A stretch of DNA of 41,614 nucleotides. Origin: Oscillospiraceae bacterium (GTDB lineage Bacteria; Bacillota; Clostridia; Oscillospirales; CAG-272). The stretch spans positions 1 to 41,614 of the forward strand of contig SVUF01000004.1 of assembly GCA_015063395.1 (NCBI GenBank), given 5' to 3'. A program made the position numbers and the translations under genes. Below are positions 1 through 8,570 of the stretch, piece after piece. Each line of letters opens with the position of its first letter. Position 1 is the stretch's first letter. Below the pieces are notes generated by a model. It saw only the letters and a list, made by a program, of their open reading frames with translations. It was not told where the DNA came from and did no database searches.

Positions 1-28
1 GTTCTCATAAGGATGTTTTCGGAACACG

Positions 29-76
29 GTAGGGGCGAACTGTGTTCGCCCGCGGGAGACCGCAGGTCTCCCCTAC
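29..76. repeat. 48-bp double-hairpin palindromic repeat, copy 1
   Basis: GTAGGGG and CCCCTAC close the element. Inside are two hairpins with 8-bp perfect stems and 3-nt loops: GGGCGAAC-TGT-GTTCGCCC and GGGAGACC-GCA-GGTCTCCC. A second copy with the same length and plan but different stem sequences lies at 9412-9459. I infer a dispersed, non-coding cruciform element; similar GTAGGGGCG palindromes are, from memory, common in gut clostridial genomes. Confidence 0.8.
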
Positions 77-82
77 GGATAC

Positions 83-154
83 ACATATAAATTTCGGCAG
101 AGAACTTGTCTTCTCTGCCGATTTGTGTTATAACGAGGCTAACGAAAAGCCTCT
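83..154. repeat. 72-bp dispersed repeat with terminator-like hairpin, copy 1
   Basis: This segment is nearly identical to 8571-8640. It carries a strong hairpin (CGGCAGAGAA, loop, TTCTCTGCCG) followed by a TATAAC/TATAAT box and the shared tail CTAACGAAAAGCCT. It lies downstream of the minus-strand gene ending at 175, so it may serve as that operon's terminator. Only the matching copy and the hairpin are directly seen. Confidence 0.75.
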
Positions 155-174
155 CCCATTACAGTCTTTTTTAT

Positions 175-753
175 TTAGTTCTGGTCTGCTTGGTCTTTAT
201 CGTTTTCGCCAACGGAATTTGCCTCCACAAGCTTATCAAGGGCGATCTGAACCGCCTTTATCGGTACAGCTTCAAGATGGAAGCTTCCTCCCGTATATCC
301 CGAATAGGTTCTTCCGTTTCTTCTGTACACCATATTTTCTCCGAAATATATATTGCCAAATCCGTCCGAAAATCCGTTGATATTGATCTGCGGCAGGTTT
401 CTTCCGTCAATCGTATCCACCTTGTTATTATAAAGGCGCATGATCTTCATGTTTGTTATAACATAATATGTATTCTTTCTTTTATATGCATTGTAGACAG
501 GAGCCCCAAACACAAGGTATATACCAATGGCAACAAAGGGCAATCCAGGGATCCACATAAGGTTAGCTCCTCCCATACTTGCTCCAAAGCACCAAAAAAT
601 TGAAAATCCCAACCAAAACAAACCGAAAAACGAATGGGTAATATTTTCCTTGAATCTGATCTTACTGCTGGGTTGTCCCTTCCATATTATGTACTCATCC
701 GCGATCATGTACGAATTCAGCACATCGTATTTTTCCTTCTGCTTGTAATCCAT
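175..753 (-). CDS. Bacterial PH-like domain membrane protein
   Basis: This 192-residue protein is probably membrane-anchored. Two hydrophobic segments at about residues 40-62 and 67-88 form a hairpin. They are followed by a strand-rich stretch (YYVITNMKIMRLYNN, then SGYTGGSFHLEAVP) typical of bacterial PH domain (YdbS/YdbT-like) proteins. The N-terminal IIWKGQP is also a common motif in that group, where proteins start with a 'ExxLWxGxP' segment before the membrane hairpin. The start has a good ribosome site (GGGAGAAT). It follows the cell-wall-binding gene by 13 bases on the same strand and is probably co-transcribed. The C-terminus (about residues 175-192) is hydrophilic and acidic. The molecular role is unknown. 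Family assignment is by pattern, not by alignment. Confidence 0.6.
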   Translation of the reverse strand: MDYKQKEKYDVLNSYMIADEYIIWKGQPSSKIRFKENITHSFFGLFWLGFSIFWCFGASMGGANLMWIPGLPFVAIGIYLVFGAPVYNAYKRKNTYYVITNMKIMRLYNNKVDTIDGRNLPQININGFSDGFGNIYFGENMVYRRNGRTYSGYTGGSFHLEAVPIKAVQIALDKLVEANSVGENDKDQADQN

Positions 754-766
754 GTTTATTCTCCCA

Positions 767-2596
767 TTAAAAAATTATAATGTCGCTCCAATCTCCGTCA
801 CTGATGTCAAATCCGCTTCCGCTGCTTGTTGAGGAAGAACCGATGACCGTTGCCCCCTCATATTCAGGACCGAGAAGAACACCCTTACTTGTAAAGGTAT
901 ATCTGACACCGCCGATCGCCTTTTCACCGGTGATCATGTTTCCCTGCTCCTTGGTAAAATAATAGGTGTTGCCGTCGATCTTATACCAGCCCTTGAGCAT
1001 TTCGGAATAATGATAGTAGTGGACGTTTCCGTCGCTGTCTCCCACAAATCCCGAATTTATAGTTCCGTCGGAATTGAAATAGTACACTCTTGATGAGATG
1101 ATCTGACGTCCTGTCACCATTCTGCCGTATTTTTCCGTGCCGTAACGGTAGAAATAGTAAACATCTCCGCCAATGCTTGTCCAACCCGATGCCATAGCGC
1201 CGTAGGCATCATCGGATTTCTTGAAATAATATGTATATCCGTCGATCTTCTTAAATCCCGTTACACATTCCCCGTTTTCGAAATAATATGTAACTCCCGC
1301 CTTTGTCTGCCAGCCCGTAATGGGTCTTATGGAGTGGTCGGAATTAAACTGCCTTTTGTAGCCTCTGATCGTGTAGCTTTCCGCAGTGATCATCTTCTTG
1401 CTTTCGCTGAGGAAATAATAGGTCTTTCCGTTGTCCTCGATGAAGCCCGATGCCTTGACGCCGTCCTTATAGTAGTAAAAGTCTCCGTTTTCCTCAAAAA
1501 GCCCCTGGCGAAGCACCAAAACACCGTCGGTATAATCATAAAACCTTCCGCCGATCTTACGTGACTGGGTCACCATTACTCCGTTTGCAGAAAGGAAATA
1601 TGATTCCTTGACGCCGTCGGTGTCAACATCGATCCAACCGATCTTATATTCGCCCTTCACATAATAGCGCTTGGTCACACCGTCGTCCTCTGTGACAAGA
1701 CCCTCCTTTACGGAAAAGTCATCGTTGAAGTATCTTACAACTCCCCCTATCTTGAGGCTGGGTTTTTCGTTGAATTCTCCGCTGACAAGGCTGACATAAT
1801 AGGTTTTGCCCATAAACTCAACCCAACCGCGCTCTTTGCTGTCCAAAACGGAATTCTTCACTGCGATTTTATCATAAATAGGTCCTTCTGTCAATACCCC
1901 GTTTTCATTAAATCGGTACAGAAGACCGTCAATTCTGACCTCATTGTCAAAATTGATCCGCCCATCCTCAAAGGCATAGTATGTTGATCCCTCAAGGTTG
2001 AAAAATCCGTTATAAGCCTCTTTGTCCTCATATATGTAGGCGTCATAATCACCGTCTGCAGACAGGTCAGTGATGATCCTGCCGTAGCCGCTCCAAGCTG
2101 ACTCAAGCACCGTGTTCTTTATATCAAGGTTCAGCGACACCATAAGAATATCCGCCTTGGTGTCCCCTTCAAATATCAGCTCATAGTCCATGCTCCTCAC
2201 TTGGCCAAAATCAATGATTTCCGCCGTGTTTGTCAAGGTCAAAGCCTCAAGCTCCGTCATTTTGTTGAGAAATGCACCGTCAATAAAGGAGGCATCCTGA
2301 ACATACAGAGATCTTACAAGAGGGTAGAATTCCTCAAAGAAGCTGTAGTGCTCAACAGCTTCAATGCCCACGCATACGGCACTGTAGTCGGATCTCAGGT
2401 AGGCATAGCCGTTTGCAAGCTTAACCCCCGCAATAAGCTCCACTCCGTTTTCATCATGAGTGGGATTTCCATTTTCATCAAATGTAAGGGCATCAACATC
2501 GCAATATGCGCCCGCTGTCTCTTCTCCGTAGCTGACATTAAACAAAGCTACGGTCAAGATCATAATAAATGCAATACAAAACAAACCTTTTTTCAT
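767..2596 (-). CDS. Secreted cell-wall-binding repeat protein
   Basis: This 609-residue protein has an N-terminal signal peptide (MKKGLFCIAF followed by a hydrophobic run, cleavage near residue 25). Residues of about 30-190 form an N-terminal domain with a short leucine-rich-repeat-like stretch (LYVQDASFIDGAFLNKM). From about residue 190 to 585 there are tandem repeats of about 20 residues built on 'GWxxIDGxxYYF', as in choline/glucan-binding (CW_binding) modules. The tail is Ser/Gly-rich. Such modules bind wall polymers or polysaccharides; no catalytic domain is visible, so this is probably a surface adhesin or structural protein. I chose the ATG at 2596, which has AAAGGAA about 8 bases upstream; an in-frame TTG two codons earlier is less likely. 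A perfect promoter lies at 2636-2664. Confidence 0.8.
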   Translation of the reverse strand: MKKGLFCIAFIMILTVALFNVSYGEETAGAYCDVDALTFDENGNPTHDENGVELIAGVKLANGYAYLRSDYSAVCVGIEAVEHYSFFEEFYPLVRSLYVQDASFIDGAFLNKMTELEALTLTNTAEIIDFGQVRSMDYELIFEGDTKADILMVSLNLDIKNTVLESAWSGYGRIITDLSADGDYDAYIYEDKEAYNGFFNLEGSTYYAFEDGRINFDNEVRIDGLLYRFNENGVLTEGPIYDKIAVKNSVLDSKERGWVEFMGKTYYVSLVSGEFNEKPSLKIGGVVRYFNDDFSVKEGLVTEDDGVTKRYYVKGEYKIGWIDVDTDGVKESYFLSANGVMVTQSRKIGGRFYDYTDGVLVLRQGLFEENGDFYYYKDGVKASGFIEDNGKTYYFLSESKKMITAESYTIRGYKRQFNSDHSIRPITGWQTKAGVTYYFENGECVTGFKKIDGYTYYFKKSDDAYGAMASGWTSIGGDVYYFYRYGTEKYGRMVTGRQIISSRVYYFNSDGTINSGFVGDSDGNVHYYHYSEMLKGWYKIDGNTYYFTKEQGNMITGEKAIGGVRYTFTSKGVLLGPEYEGATVIGSSSTSSGSGFDISDGDWSDIIIF

Positions 2597-2635
2597 GGTC
2601 AAAGTTCCTTTCGTTTACTTATTTCATACAATTTG

Positions 2636-2664
2636 ATTATATCATTTATTTCATTTGGTGTCAA
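2636..2664 (-). promoter_or_regulatory. Sigma-A-type promoter for the cell-wall-binding operon
   Basis: On the minus strand, TTGACA (2664-2659) and TATAAT (2641-2636) are separated by exactly 17 bases, a full consensus match. It faces away from the plus-strand promoter at 2680-2709, so the two -35 boxes are only 15 bases apart. Confidence 0.8.
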
Positions 2665-2679
2665 TTATTTAAGAACCAC

Positions 2680-2709
2680 TTGACAATTTTTCGCATGAAA
2701 GGTTATAAT
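2680..2709 (+). promoter_or_regulatory. Sigma-A-type promoter for the radical SAM gene
   Basis: TTGACA (2680-2685) and TATAAT (2704-2709) are separated by 18 bases. The expected start of transcription, near 2716, would leave a leader of only about 16 bases before the TTG start codon. Confidence 0.75.
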
Positions 2710-2731
2710 TATTGCAAGGAAGTGATGTTTT

Positions 2732-3562
2732 TTGTTTTCAAACGTATATATAGAAATTACAAATATCTGTAATCTTGGCTGTTCCTTTTGCCACGGAACA
2801 AAAAGGAAGCCATATACAATGACCCCCGATGAGTTCTACACAGCGCTTGAAAGGGTCAGCCCCTATGCAAAAAGCGTATTTTTTCACCTCATGGGCGAGC
2901 CAACGCTGCACCCCCATTTGCCAAGCTTTATTTCCCGTGTGCGTGAAATGGGAGCAAAGCCGATACTCACCACCAACGGCACACTTTTGTCAAGGGTCGG
3001 AGATGAGATTGTGAGGGCACAGCCATACCGTGTAAACATCTCCCTTCACAGCTTTGAGGCAAACTGCAAGGGGGATTTCAGAAATTACATAGAAAGCTGT
3101 TTTGAATTTGCGGAAAAAGGAGCAAAAAACGGGATATTCTGCATATTCAGACTGTGGAATGAAGGCGGACTTGACTCCAGAAACAAAGAGATCCTTGAGC
3201 TTTGCAGGGCTCATTTCAACGGCGATTGGCTTGAAACCAAAAAGGGCTACCGTATTGCCGACAGGATATTTCTTGAATGGGACCGAAAATTTGATTGGCC
3301 CGATCTTGAAGCCCCATGCTACGAGGGTGAGTCCTTCTGCCTTGGAGTCCGCGAGCAGATCGGAATTTTATGCGACGGAACGGTTGTTCCATGCTGTCTT
3401 GACAGCGACGGGGTAATTTCCCTTGGAAATATTTTCACAAGCAGCATTGAGGATATTCTAAAGGACAAAAAAGCCATGGATATTCTCCACGGCTTCAATC
3501 AGCATATTGCAGTTGAGGAGCTTTGTAAAAAATGCTCCTACAGAACAAGATTCAATAGGTAG
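2732..3562 (+). CDS. Radical SAM/SPASM-domain protein
   Basis: The 276-residue product has the radical SAM cluster motif C13-x3-C17-x2-C20 (CNLGCSFC), a 'HLMGEPTLHP' GGE-like motif near residue 50, and a C-terminal SPASM-type cysteine set (APCYEG, ESFCLG, VVPCCLDSDG, LCKKCSYR) for auxiliary Fe-S clusters. The family performs radical chemistry on peptides, proteins or small molecules; the substrate cannot be told. The start is a TTG at 2732 with a near-perfect ribosome site (AAGGAAGTGAT) 9 bases upstream; no ATG or GTG is available in frame because of a TGA at 2723. Its 3' end overlaps the convergent histidine kinase by 11 bases. No small precursor peptide gene is obvious beside it. Confidence 0.85.
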   Translation: MFSNVYIEITNICNLGCSFCHGTKRKPYTMTPDEFYTALERVSPYAKSVFFHLMGEPTLHPHLPSFISRVREMGAKPILTTNGTLLSRVGDEIVRAQPYRVNISLHSFEANCKGDFRNYIESCFEFAEKGAKNGIFCIFRLWNEGGLDSRNKEILELCRAHFNGDWLETKKGYRIADRIFLEWDRKFDWPDLEAPCYEGESFCLGVREQIGILCDGTVVPCCLDSDGVISLGNIFTSSIEDILKDKKAMDILHGFNQHIAVEELCKKCSYRTRFNR

Positions 3563-4628
3563 TAAGATTGTAGGTCTCTGTGTGTATGGGTAGCTTTACC
3601 GTAAAGGTACTGCCCTCTCCCACCTTGCTTTTCACCTCCAAAATTCCCTCGCAAAGCTGAACGATGCGCTTTACAAGGGGCAGACCAAGCCCATTTCCTT
3701 GAGTTGATCTTGACGGGTCGGCTTGATAAAACCTATCAAATATGCGCTCCAAGGTAGCCTCGTCCATGCCACATCCCGAATCGGTAACGGTGACACATAT
3801 ATATCCCCCATCCCTTTTTGCGCTGATGTATATTTTCCCGCCGTCATTTGTAAATTTCACCGCATTGGAAAGAAGATTGATCCACACCTGACGGAGCATC
3901 TCGTCGTTGCTGTAGTATTTCAGCTCCTCAAGCTCAATGTCAAATTCGATATTCTTCCTTGACCACATCCGCTCAAGCACAAGTATGCACTGCCGTATCT
4001 GCTCATCAAGGTCGATTACGGTTTCCCCCGTGATATATTGCTGATTTTCCAGCCTTGACAGAAGAAGCACATTGCTTGACATGTTGGAAAGACGCTCAGC
4101 TTCGGCGGCAATTATGGATATATATTCCCTTTTCTTTGCTTCGTCAAGACCGGTGTCCTTTTCAAGCTGCTTTGCAAAGCCTCTGATGGATACTATGGGA
4201 GTTTTGAATTCGTGGGAAAAATCATTGATGAAATCACGTCTGAACATTTCTGTTTCGCCAAGCTGCTCAGCCATTTTATTAAAGCTCTCGTAAAGCTCCA
4301 TGAACTCGCGAGGGCCTTTTTTTACGTCAACTCTCACGTCAAAATTACCCTTGGCAATCTCGTCGGCACTGTTGCTGAGTCTTTGAATGGGAGTCAGAAT
4401 AAACTTTGATATGGGAATTGCGGCAATAATTCCCACAAGGGTCGAGGCAACAATGGAAAGCCAAGCCACCATAAAGCCCTCTCTGCCAATTGACATTTTC
4501 ATTCCCGCAAAATAAGCAACCGTAAAAAACAGCGCGGTCAACACACCCGACACCGTAACAACGATCATCAGCCACCGCAGAACGATCTTTCGTATACTCG
4601 CAATATTAATCTTTAAAAAATTTTTCAT
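3552..4628 (-). CDS. Sensor histidine kinase (two-component system 1)
   Basis: This 358-residue protein has two membrane segments (about residues 18-42 and 53-75) with only a very short external loop, so there is no classical extracellular sensor. A HAMP linker follows (about 76-130). The HisKA box is FSHEFKTP with H139 as phospho-acceptor. The HATPase domain has N (NLLSNAVKF), G1 (DSGCGM), F (IFDRFYQ) and G2 (GNGLGLPL) boxes. The gene lies 5 bases after the OmpR-type regulator at 4634-5308 and is surely its partner. Kinases without an external domain often sense signals within the membrane or through a partner protein. The last 11 bases overlap the convergent radical SAM gene. Confidence 0.93.
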   Translation of the reverse strand: MKNFLKINIASIRKIVLRWLMIVVTVSGVLTALFFTVAYFAGMKMSIGREGFMVAWLSIVASTLVGIIAAIPISKFILTPIQRLSNSADEIAKGNFDVRVDVKKGPREFMELYESFNKMAEQLGETEMFRRDFINDFSHEFKTPIVSIRGFAKQLEKDTGLDEAKKREYISIIAAEAERLSNMSSNVLLLSRLENQQYITGETVIDLDEQIRQCILVLERMWSRKNIEFDIELEELKYYSNDEMLRQVWINLLSNAVKFTNDGGKIYISAKRDGGYICVTVTDSGCGMDEATLERIFDRFYQADPSRSTQGNGLGLPLVKRIVQLCEGILEVKSKVGEGSTFTVKLPIHTETYNLTTY

Positions 4629-4633
4629 ATCCT

Positions 4634-5308
4634 TTATTGCTTTGCCACCGCCTTGTAGCCAAGCCCCCTTACCGTAATGATCTCAAAATCGGTGTTGTTC
4701 TTAAATCTTTCCCTAAGTCTGTTTATATGCACGTCAACGGTCCTCTCGTCACTGTCACTGTCCATTGACCAGATCTCATCCATAAGGCTTCTTCTTGTAA
4801 ATATCTGATTACTGTTTGAAAGAAGCTTGAATATCAGCAAAAACTCCTTTTGGGGAAGCTCCATCGTCTCTCCCATAACTGTACAGGTAAAGCCGTTATA
4901 ATCAAAAACACTTTGCCCCACCGTAAGCTTTTTTTCGCTGACGATCTTTGCGCGTCTGAGAAGCGCCGATATCCTCAAAAGCATTTCCTCCTCATCAACG
5001 GGCTTGACCATATAATCATCCGTGCCGGACATGAAGCCTTCCTTGATGCTTTCGTGCCCCTGCTTTGCTGTGACCATAAGAATGGGGGTCTCGTCCCCCC
5101 CTTGACGCAGTATTTTTGTAAATTCATAACCGTCCATTACAGGCATCATAACGTCAAGGACAATAAGATCCACATGTTCATGTGCAAGGACCTCAAGAGC
5201 GTCGGAGCCGTTTTCCGCAGTTATAACATTGTAGCCGCCGCCCTCAAGCACAGCTTTCATCAAAAGTCTTGTTCCGCGGTCATCCTCGGCAACAAGTATA
5301 TTAAACAT
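4634..5308 (-). CDS. OmpR-family response regulator (two-component system 1)
   Basis: This 224-residue protein has a receiver domain at about residues 1-118, with the acidic pocket AEDD near residue 8, phospho-acceptor D52 (LDVMMP) and the conserved K (VKPVD) near 104. A winged-helix DNA-binding domain follows, with the typical 'DERTVDVHINRLRERF' recognition region and 'VRGLGYKAV' at the end. It is a transcription factor controlled by the adjacent kinase. It lies 39 bases after the dehydrogenase gene, so it is probably transcribed from further upstream with the RluA and dehydrogenase genes. Target genes cannot be told. Confidence 0.93.
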   Translation of the reverse strand: MFNILVAEDDRGTRLLMKAVLEGGGYNVITAENGSDALEVLAHEHVDLIVLDVMMPVMDGYEFTKILRQGGDETPILMVTAKQGHESIKEGFMSGTDDYMVKPVDEEEMLLRISALLRRAKIVSEKKLTVGQSVFDYNGFTCTVMGETMELPQKEFLLIFKLLSNSNQIFTRRSLMDEIWSMDSDSDERTVDVHINRLRERFKNNTDFEIITVRGLGYKAVAKQ

Positions 5309-5347
5309 AATTTTTACCGTTCCTTTATTTGATTTCTGTTTTCATCA

Positions 5348-6115
5348 TTATTTTTTCTGCTGACGGCACCATATGCTCATGACAAGTCTGTGGGGCAAAA
5401 GCTTTGTTGCAAGAACCTGTGCTCTCACAGAAAATCCGCAAACAGACAGATCCCGTCCCTTTTTCATATCGGAAAAAGCGCGTTTTACAACCTCACTTGA
5501 TGTGAAAAACTTGTTGTAATAGCTGATGGTATTGTCCTTGACAGCTCGGTTGAAGAACTCGGTCTTCACCCAACCGGGACACACAGCCATAACCTTGATG
5601 CCTCTCTTCTTTCTGATCTCTCGGTTGAGCGCCCTTGAAAACGAAAGCACGTACGCCTTGGTGGCGCCGTATACCGCTATATACGGTACGGGCTGAAATG
5701 CAGAAAGAGAGCCAAGCTGATATATCTCCCCGCCCCTTTTCATATATGGCAGCACCGTATATGTCATGGCAACAAGTGCCTTGGAATTAAGCTCCGTCAT
5801 GTTCATATAGTCATCAAGCTCAACGGACATAAATTCACCGAATTTTCCGAACCCTGCGGCATTTACAAGAACACTTACATTTGGCTTTTTTCTTTGTAGG
5901 AGTTCTCCAAGGTCCTCAATGCTGTCATCGTCGGTAAGGTCAAGAGCAAGGACCCTGAGCCTTTCTCCAAGCTCCTTTTTAAGAGCCTCAAGGAGCTTTT
6001 CCCTTCTTGCTATGACCCAGATCTCATCAACAGAGTATTCAGCGGCAATAAGTCTTACAAAATCCCTTCCCATTCCCGAGGAAGCTCCCGTTACGATTGC
6101 AATATTTTTTTCCAT
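5348..6115 (-). CDS. Short-chain dehydrogenase/reductase (SDR)
   Basis: This 255-residue classical SDR has the NAD(P)-binding motif TGASSGMG near residues 9-16, the NAAG motif near 85-88, and the catalytic Ser plus YGATK (Tyr-x3-Lys) near 150-155. Length is normal for the family. The C-terminus (FTSSEVVKRAF and onward) resembles SDRs annotated as cytoplasmic ketoacyl-reductase-like enzymes (DltE/YqjQ type). The substrate is unknown. It follows the RluA gene by 10 bases on the same strand, and its neighbours give no pathway. Confidence 0.88.
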   Translation of the reverse strand: MEKNIAIVTGASSGMGRDFVRLIAAEYSVDEIWVIARREKLLEALKKELGERLRVLALDLTDDDSIEDLGELLQRKKPNVSVLVNAAGFGKFGEFMSVELDDYMNMTELNSKALVAMTYTVLPYMKRGGEIYQLGSLSAFQPVPYIAVYGATKAYVLSFSRALNREIRKKRGIKVMAVCPGWVKTEFFNRAVKDNTISYYNKFFTSSEVVKRAFSDMKKGRDLSVCGFSVRAQVLATKLLPHRLVMSIWCRQQKK

Positions 6116-6125
6116 CAGTATTTCC

Positions 6126-7094
6126 TCAATGCTTTTTAAATTCTTCCAAAAACCATATGTTTTTCTTGTCCACAGAAAAGCTCTTTCCCGTAAGATATTC
6201 CAAAATTCCGCTGTTTTCCTTAAAGCTGAAGGTCAAATGGTAGGAATACAGAGCTTGGAACTTATATCCCCTTTTTTTGTCATCACGGTTGATCCCATAT
6301 TTGCCGTCACCAAGAAGGGGATGACCGATTGATGAAAAATGAGCTCTGATCTGGTGGGTACGTCCCGTTACAAGCTCCACCTCGCAAAGTGACAAGCCGT
6401 CCTTTTCATCAATCACCTTATATTTTGTAATGATCTCCTTGGCATCCCGAATATTTGGCTTTTTTTCAAATACCTTCACTGTATTTGTGCGGGAATCCTT
6501 CACAAGCCAACCCCTGAGAGTTGCGGATTTTTTTTCAAAAATACCGTGGGCGGCGCAAAGATATTTTTTTGTGATCTCGTTGTTTTTGATCTTTTCGTTG
6601 ATGATCCTCAGTGTCTCGGCATTTTTTGCGGCAATTACAATTCCCCCTGTGTTTCTGTCGATCCTGTTGCAAAGAGCGGGAGCAAAGGTATTTTCTGCCG
6701 CGGGATCCCACTGACCGTTTTTGTAAAGATATGCCTTGATGTGATCAATGAGGGTATCCGTCTCCTGCTCGTCATCGCTGTGAACGATCATTCCCGAACG
6801 CTTTTCGGCAAGAAGAATATTTTCGTCCTCATAAACAATGTCAAGCCTTGGCGTCAGCTTCATGAAAGCATATTCCGCCGCTTTTTCATCAAAAAACTCC
6901 TCGGGTATGAAAAGCCTTATGACATCACCCTCCGAAAGCATGGTGTTGACCTCAGCCCTTTTGCCGTTGACCTTGATCTTCTTTTGCCTGATGTATCTGT
7001 ACATAAGCGGCATGGGCATTGTCTTGAATTTTTTTGAAATAAACTTGTCAAGACGCTGTCCTGAATCGTTTTTATTAATTGTCAGCTCCCTCAT
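6126..7094 (-). CDS. RluA-family RNA pseudouridine synthase
   Basis: This 322-residue protein has an S4 RNA-binding domain at the N-terminus (about residues 1-62, 'GQRLDKFI' and 'KVNGKRAEVNT') and the pseudouridine synthase domain after it. The catalytic motif is NRIDRNTGG with D146, a variant of the usual HRLDxxTSG. The motif 'VTGRTHQIRAHFSSIGHPLLGDGKYG' region is also present near residues 240-270. It converts uridine to pseudouridine in 23S rRNA or tRNA; the exact site cannot be told. The gene heads the four-gene minus-strand cluster and has a GGAGG ribosome site. Confidence 0.9.
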   Translation of the reverse strand: MRELTINKNDSGQRLDKFISKKFKTMPMPLMYRYIRQKKIKVNGKRAEVNTMLSEGDVIRLFIPEEFFDEKAAEYAFMKLTPRLDIVYEDENILLAEKRSGMIVHSDDEQETDTLIDHIKAYLYKNGQWDPAAENTFAPALCNRIDRNTGGIVIAAKNAETLRIINEKIKNNEITKKYLCAAHGIFEKKSATLRGWLVKDSRTNTVKVFEKKPNIRDAKEIITKYKVIDEKDGLSLCEVELVTGRTHQIRAHFSSIGHPLLGDGKYGINRDDKKRGYKFQALYSYHLTFSFKENSGILEYLTGKSFSVDKKNIWFLEEFKKH

Positions 7095-7285
7095 TTTTCC
7101 TCCGATGGACCAAAAATGGCATGACGCCGTTAAGATCCTTGGTATATCTTTAAATTTTATCTTTTTCTATTGTGAAAAGCAGGTTTCCATGTGTACATTT
7201 TATCACAAATATTTCGGAAATACAAGGGATTTGTTATATCAAAACACAAAAATGCAAATTGATTTATTTTTTTGTCGAATTACTG

Positions 7286-7313
7286 TTGATTTTTTTTATT
7301 TTTATGGTAGAAT
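7286..7313 (+). promoter_or_regulatory. Candidate promoter for PRPP synthetase
   Basis: TTGATT (7286-7291) and TAGAAT (7308-7313) are separated by 16 bases, 45 bases before the start codon, within a T-rich stretch. It matches the consensus at nine of twelve bases, so this is a moderate call. Confidence 0.45.
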
Positions 7314-7357
7314 TATAGATAGAAAATACTATAACACTATATTCGGAGGACAAAACA

Positions 7358-8476
7358 ATGGCGGAATTTTTCGGAGATCTCAGTATTTTTGGCATGAAAG
7401 GCAGCGAGGCATTTACAGAGGTTGTTGATAACTACATCAAAACATCAAGAGGCAGTGACAAGAGCTACATCATCAACGCAAGCTGCGAACGCTTCGGCAG
7501 CGGCGAAGGTAAGGGACTGATCAAGGAATCCCTCAGAGGACACGACCTTTTCATTATTGCCGATGTATTCAACCACGGCGCAACCTACAAGATGTATGGC
7601 AAGGAATACCCAATGAGCCCCGACGATCACTTCTGTGACATCAAGAGAATCATCGGAGCAGTTGGAGGAAAAGCAAGAAGAATTTCTGTCATTATGCCCA
7701 TGCTCTATGAGGGCAGACAGCACAAGCGTTCCACAAGAGAATCCCTTGACTGTGCGCAGGCACTCCAGGAGCTTGTTGCAATGGGTGTTACCAACATCAT
7801 CACCTTTGACGCACACGACGCAAGAGTTCAGAACGCAATCCCGCTTCACGGCTTTGACAACGCTCAGCCCACATACCAGATGATCAAGACATTCATTAAC
7901 ACAGTACCGGATGTTACACTCAACTCCGACAATGTGGCAATCGTTTCCCCCGATGAAGGCGGTATGTCCCGTTGTATGTATTATTCATCAGTTCTTAAGC
8001 TTGATCTCGGCATGTTCTATAAGCGCCGCGACTACTCAAGAATCGTAAACGGAACAAACCCCATTGTTGAGCATAGATATCTCGGTAACTCCGTTGAGGG
8101 CAAGGACGTAATCATCGTTGACGATATGATCTCCTCAGGCGGATCAATGATCGACGTTGCCCAGAAACTCAAGGCTATGGGCGCAAAGAGAGTATTTGCA
8201 TTTGCAACCTTCGGTCTTTTCTGTAACGGACTTGAAATTTTTGATAAGGCTTATGCTGAAGGAACAATTTCCAAGATCTTCACAACAAACCTTACATACC
8301 GTACACCCGAGGTTCTTGCAAGCCCCTGGTATCAGGAGGTTGACCTTCGCAAGTATGTTGCCCTGCTCATCGACCAGATCAACCGCGACGGCACCATCAG
8401 CACACTTCTTGATCCCAAGGACAAGATCTACGCTTACATCGACAAGGCAGTTGCAGAGGGCAAAATCAAGATTTAA
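7358..8476 (+). CDS. prs: Ribose-phosphate pyrophosphokinase (PRPP synthetase), divergent long form
   Basis: The product (372 residues) makes phosphoribosyl pyrophosphate from ribose-5-phosphate and ATP for nucleotide, His and Trp synthesis. Family motifs seen are the flexible-loop KRRDYSRI near residue 225, TFDAHD near 148, and the PRPP-binding loop VIIVDDMISSGGSM near 250. It is longer than the usual roughly 315 residues, with insertions in the N-terminal half and a C-terminal extension. The usual DxxDTGGT loop reads DDMISSGGS, so the second acidic residue is Ser. This fits a clade I recall from clostridia, still annotated as PRPP synthetase. The start has GGAGG 8 bases upstream, and the gene stands alone with its own terminator at 8506-8549. 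Confidence 0.87.
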   Translation: MAEFFGDLSIFGMKGSEAFTEVVDNYIKTSRGSDKSYIINASCERFGSGEGKGLIKESLRGHDLFIIADVFNHGATYKMYGKEYPMSPDDHFCDIKRIIGAVGGKARRISVIMPMLYEGRQHKRSTRESLDCAQALQELVAMGVTNIITFDAHDARVQNAIPLHGFDNAQPTYQMIKTFINTVPDVTLNSDNVAIVSPDEGGMSRCMYYSSVLKLDLGMFYKRRDYSRIVNGTNPIVEHRYLGNSVEGKDVIIVDDMISSGGSMIDVAQKLKAMGAKRVFAFATFGLFCNGLEIFDKAYAEGTISKIFTTNLTYRTPEVLASPWYQEVDLRKYVALLIDQINRDGTISTLLDPKDKIYAYIDKAVAEGKIKI

Positions 8477-8505
8477 TATCATAGCCCCAAAGACATCTTA
8501 AAAAT

Positions 8506-8549
8506 ACAACAGAGCAAGAGTAAAAGGATATGATTCCTTTCTCTGTTGT
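8506..8549 (+). terminator. Hairpin terminator after PRPP synthetase
   Basis: ACAACAGAG pairs with CTCTGTTGT, and an inner stem AAAGGA/TCCTTT is also present. A short T-containing tail (TCTT) follows. It lies 30 bases after the stop codon. Confidence 0.6.
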
Positions 8550-8570
8550 TCTTAACGGAGAAATTACGGG

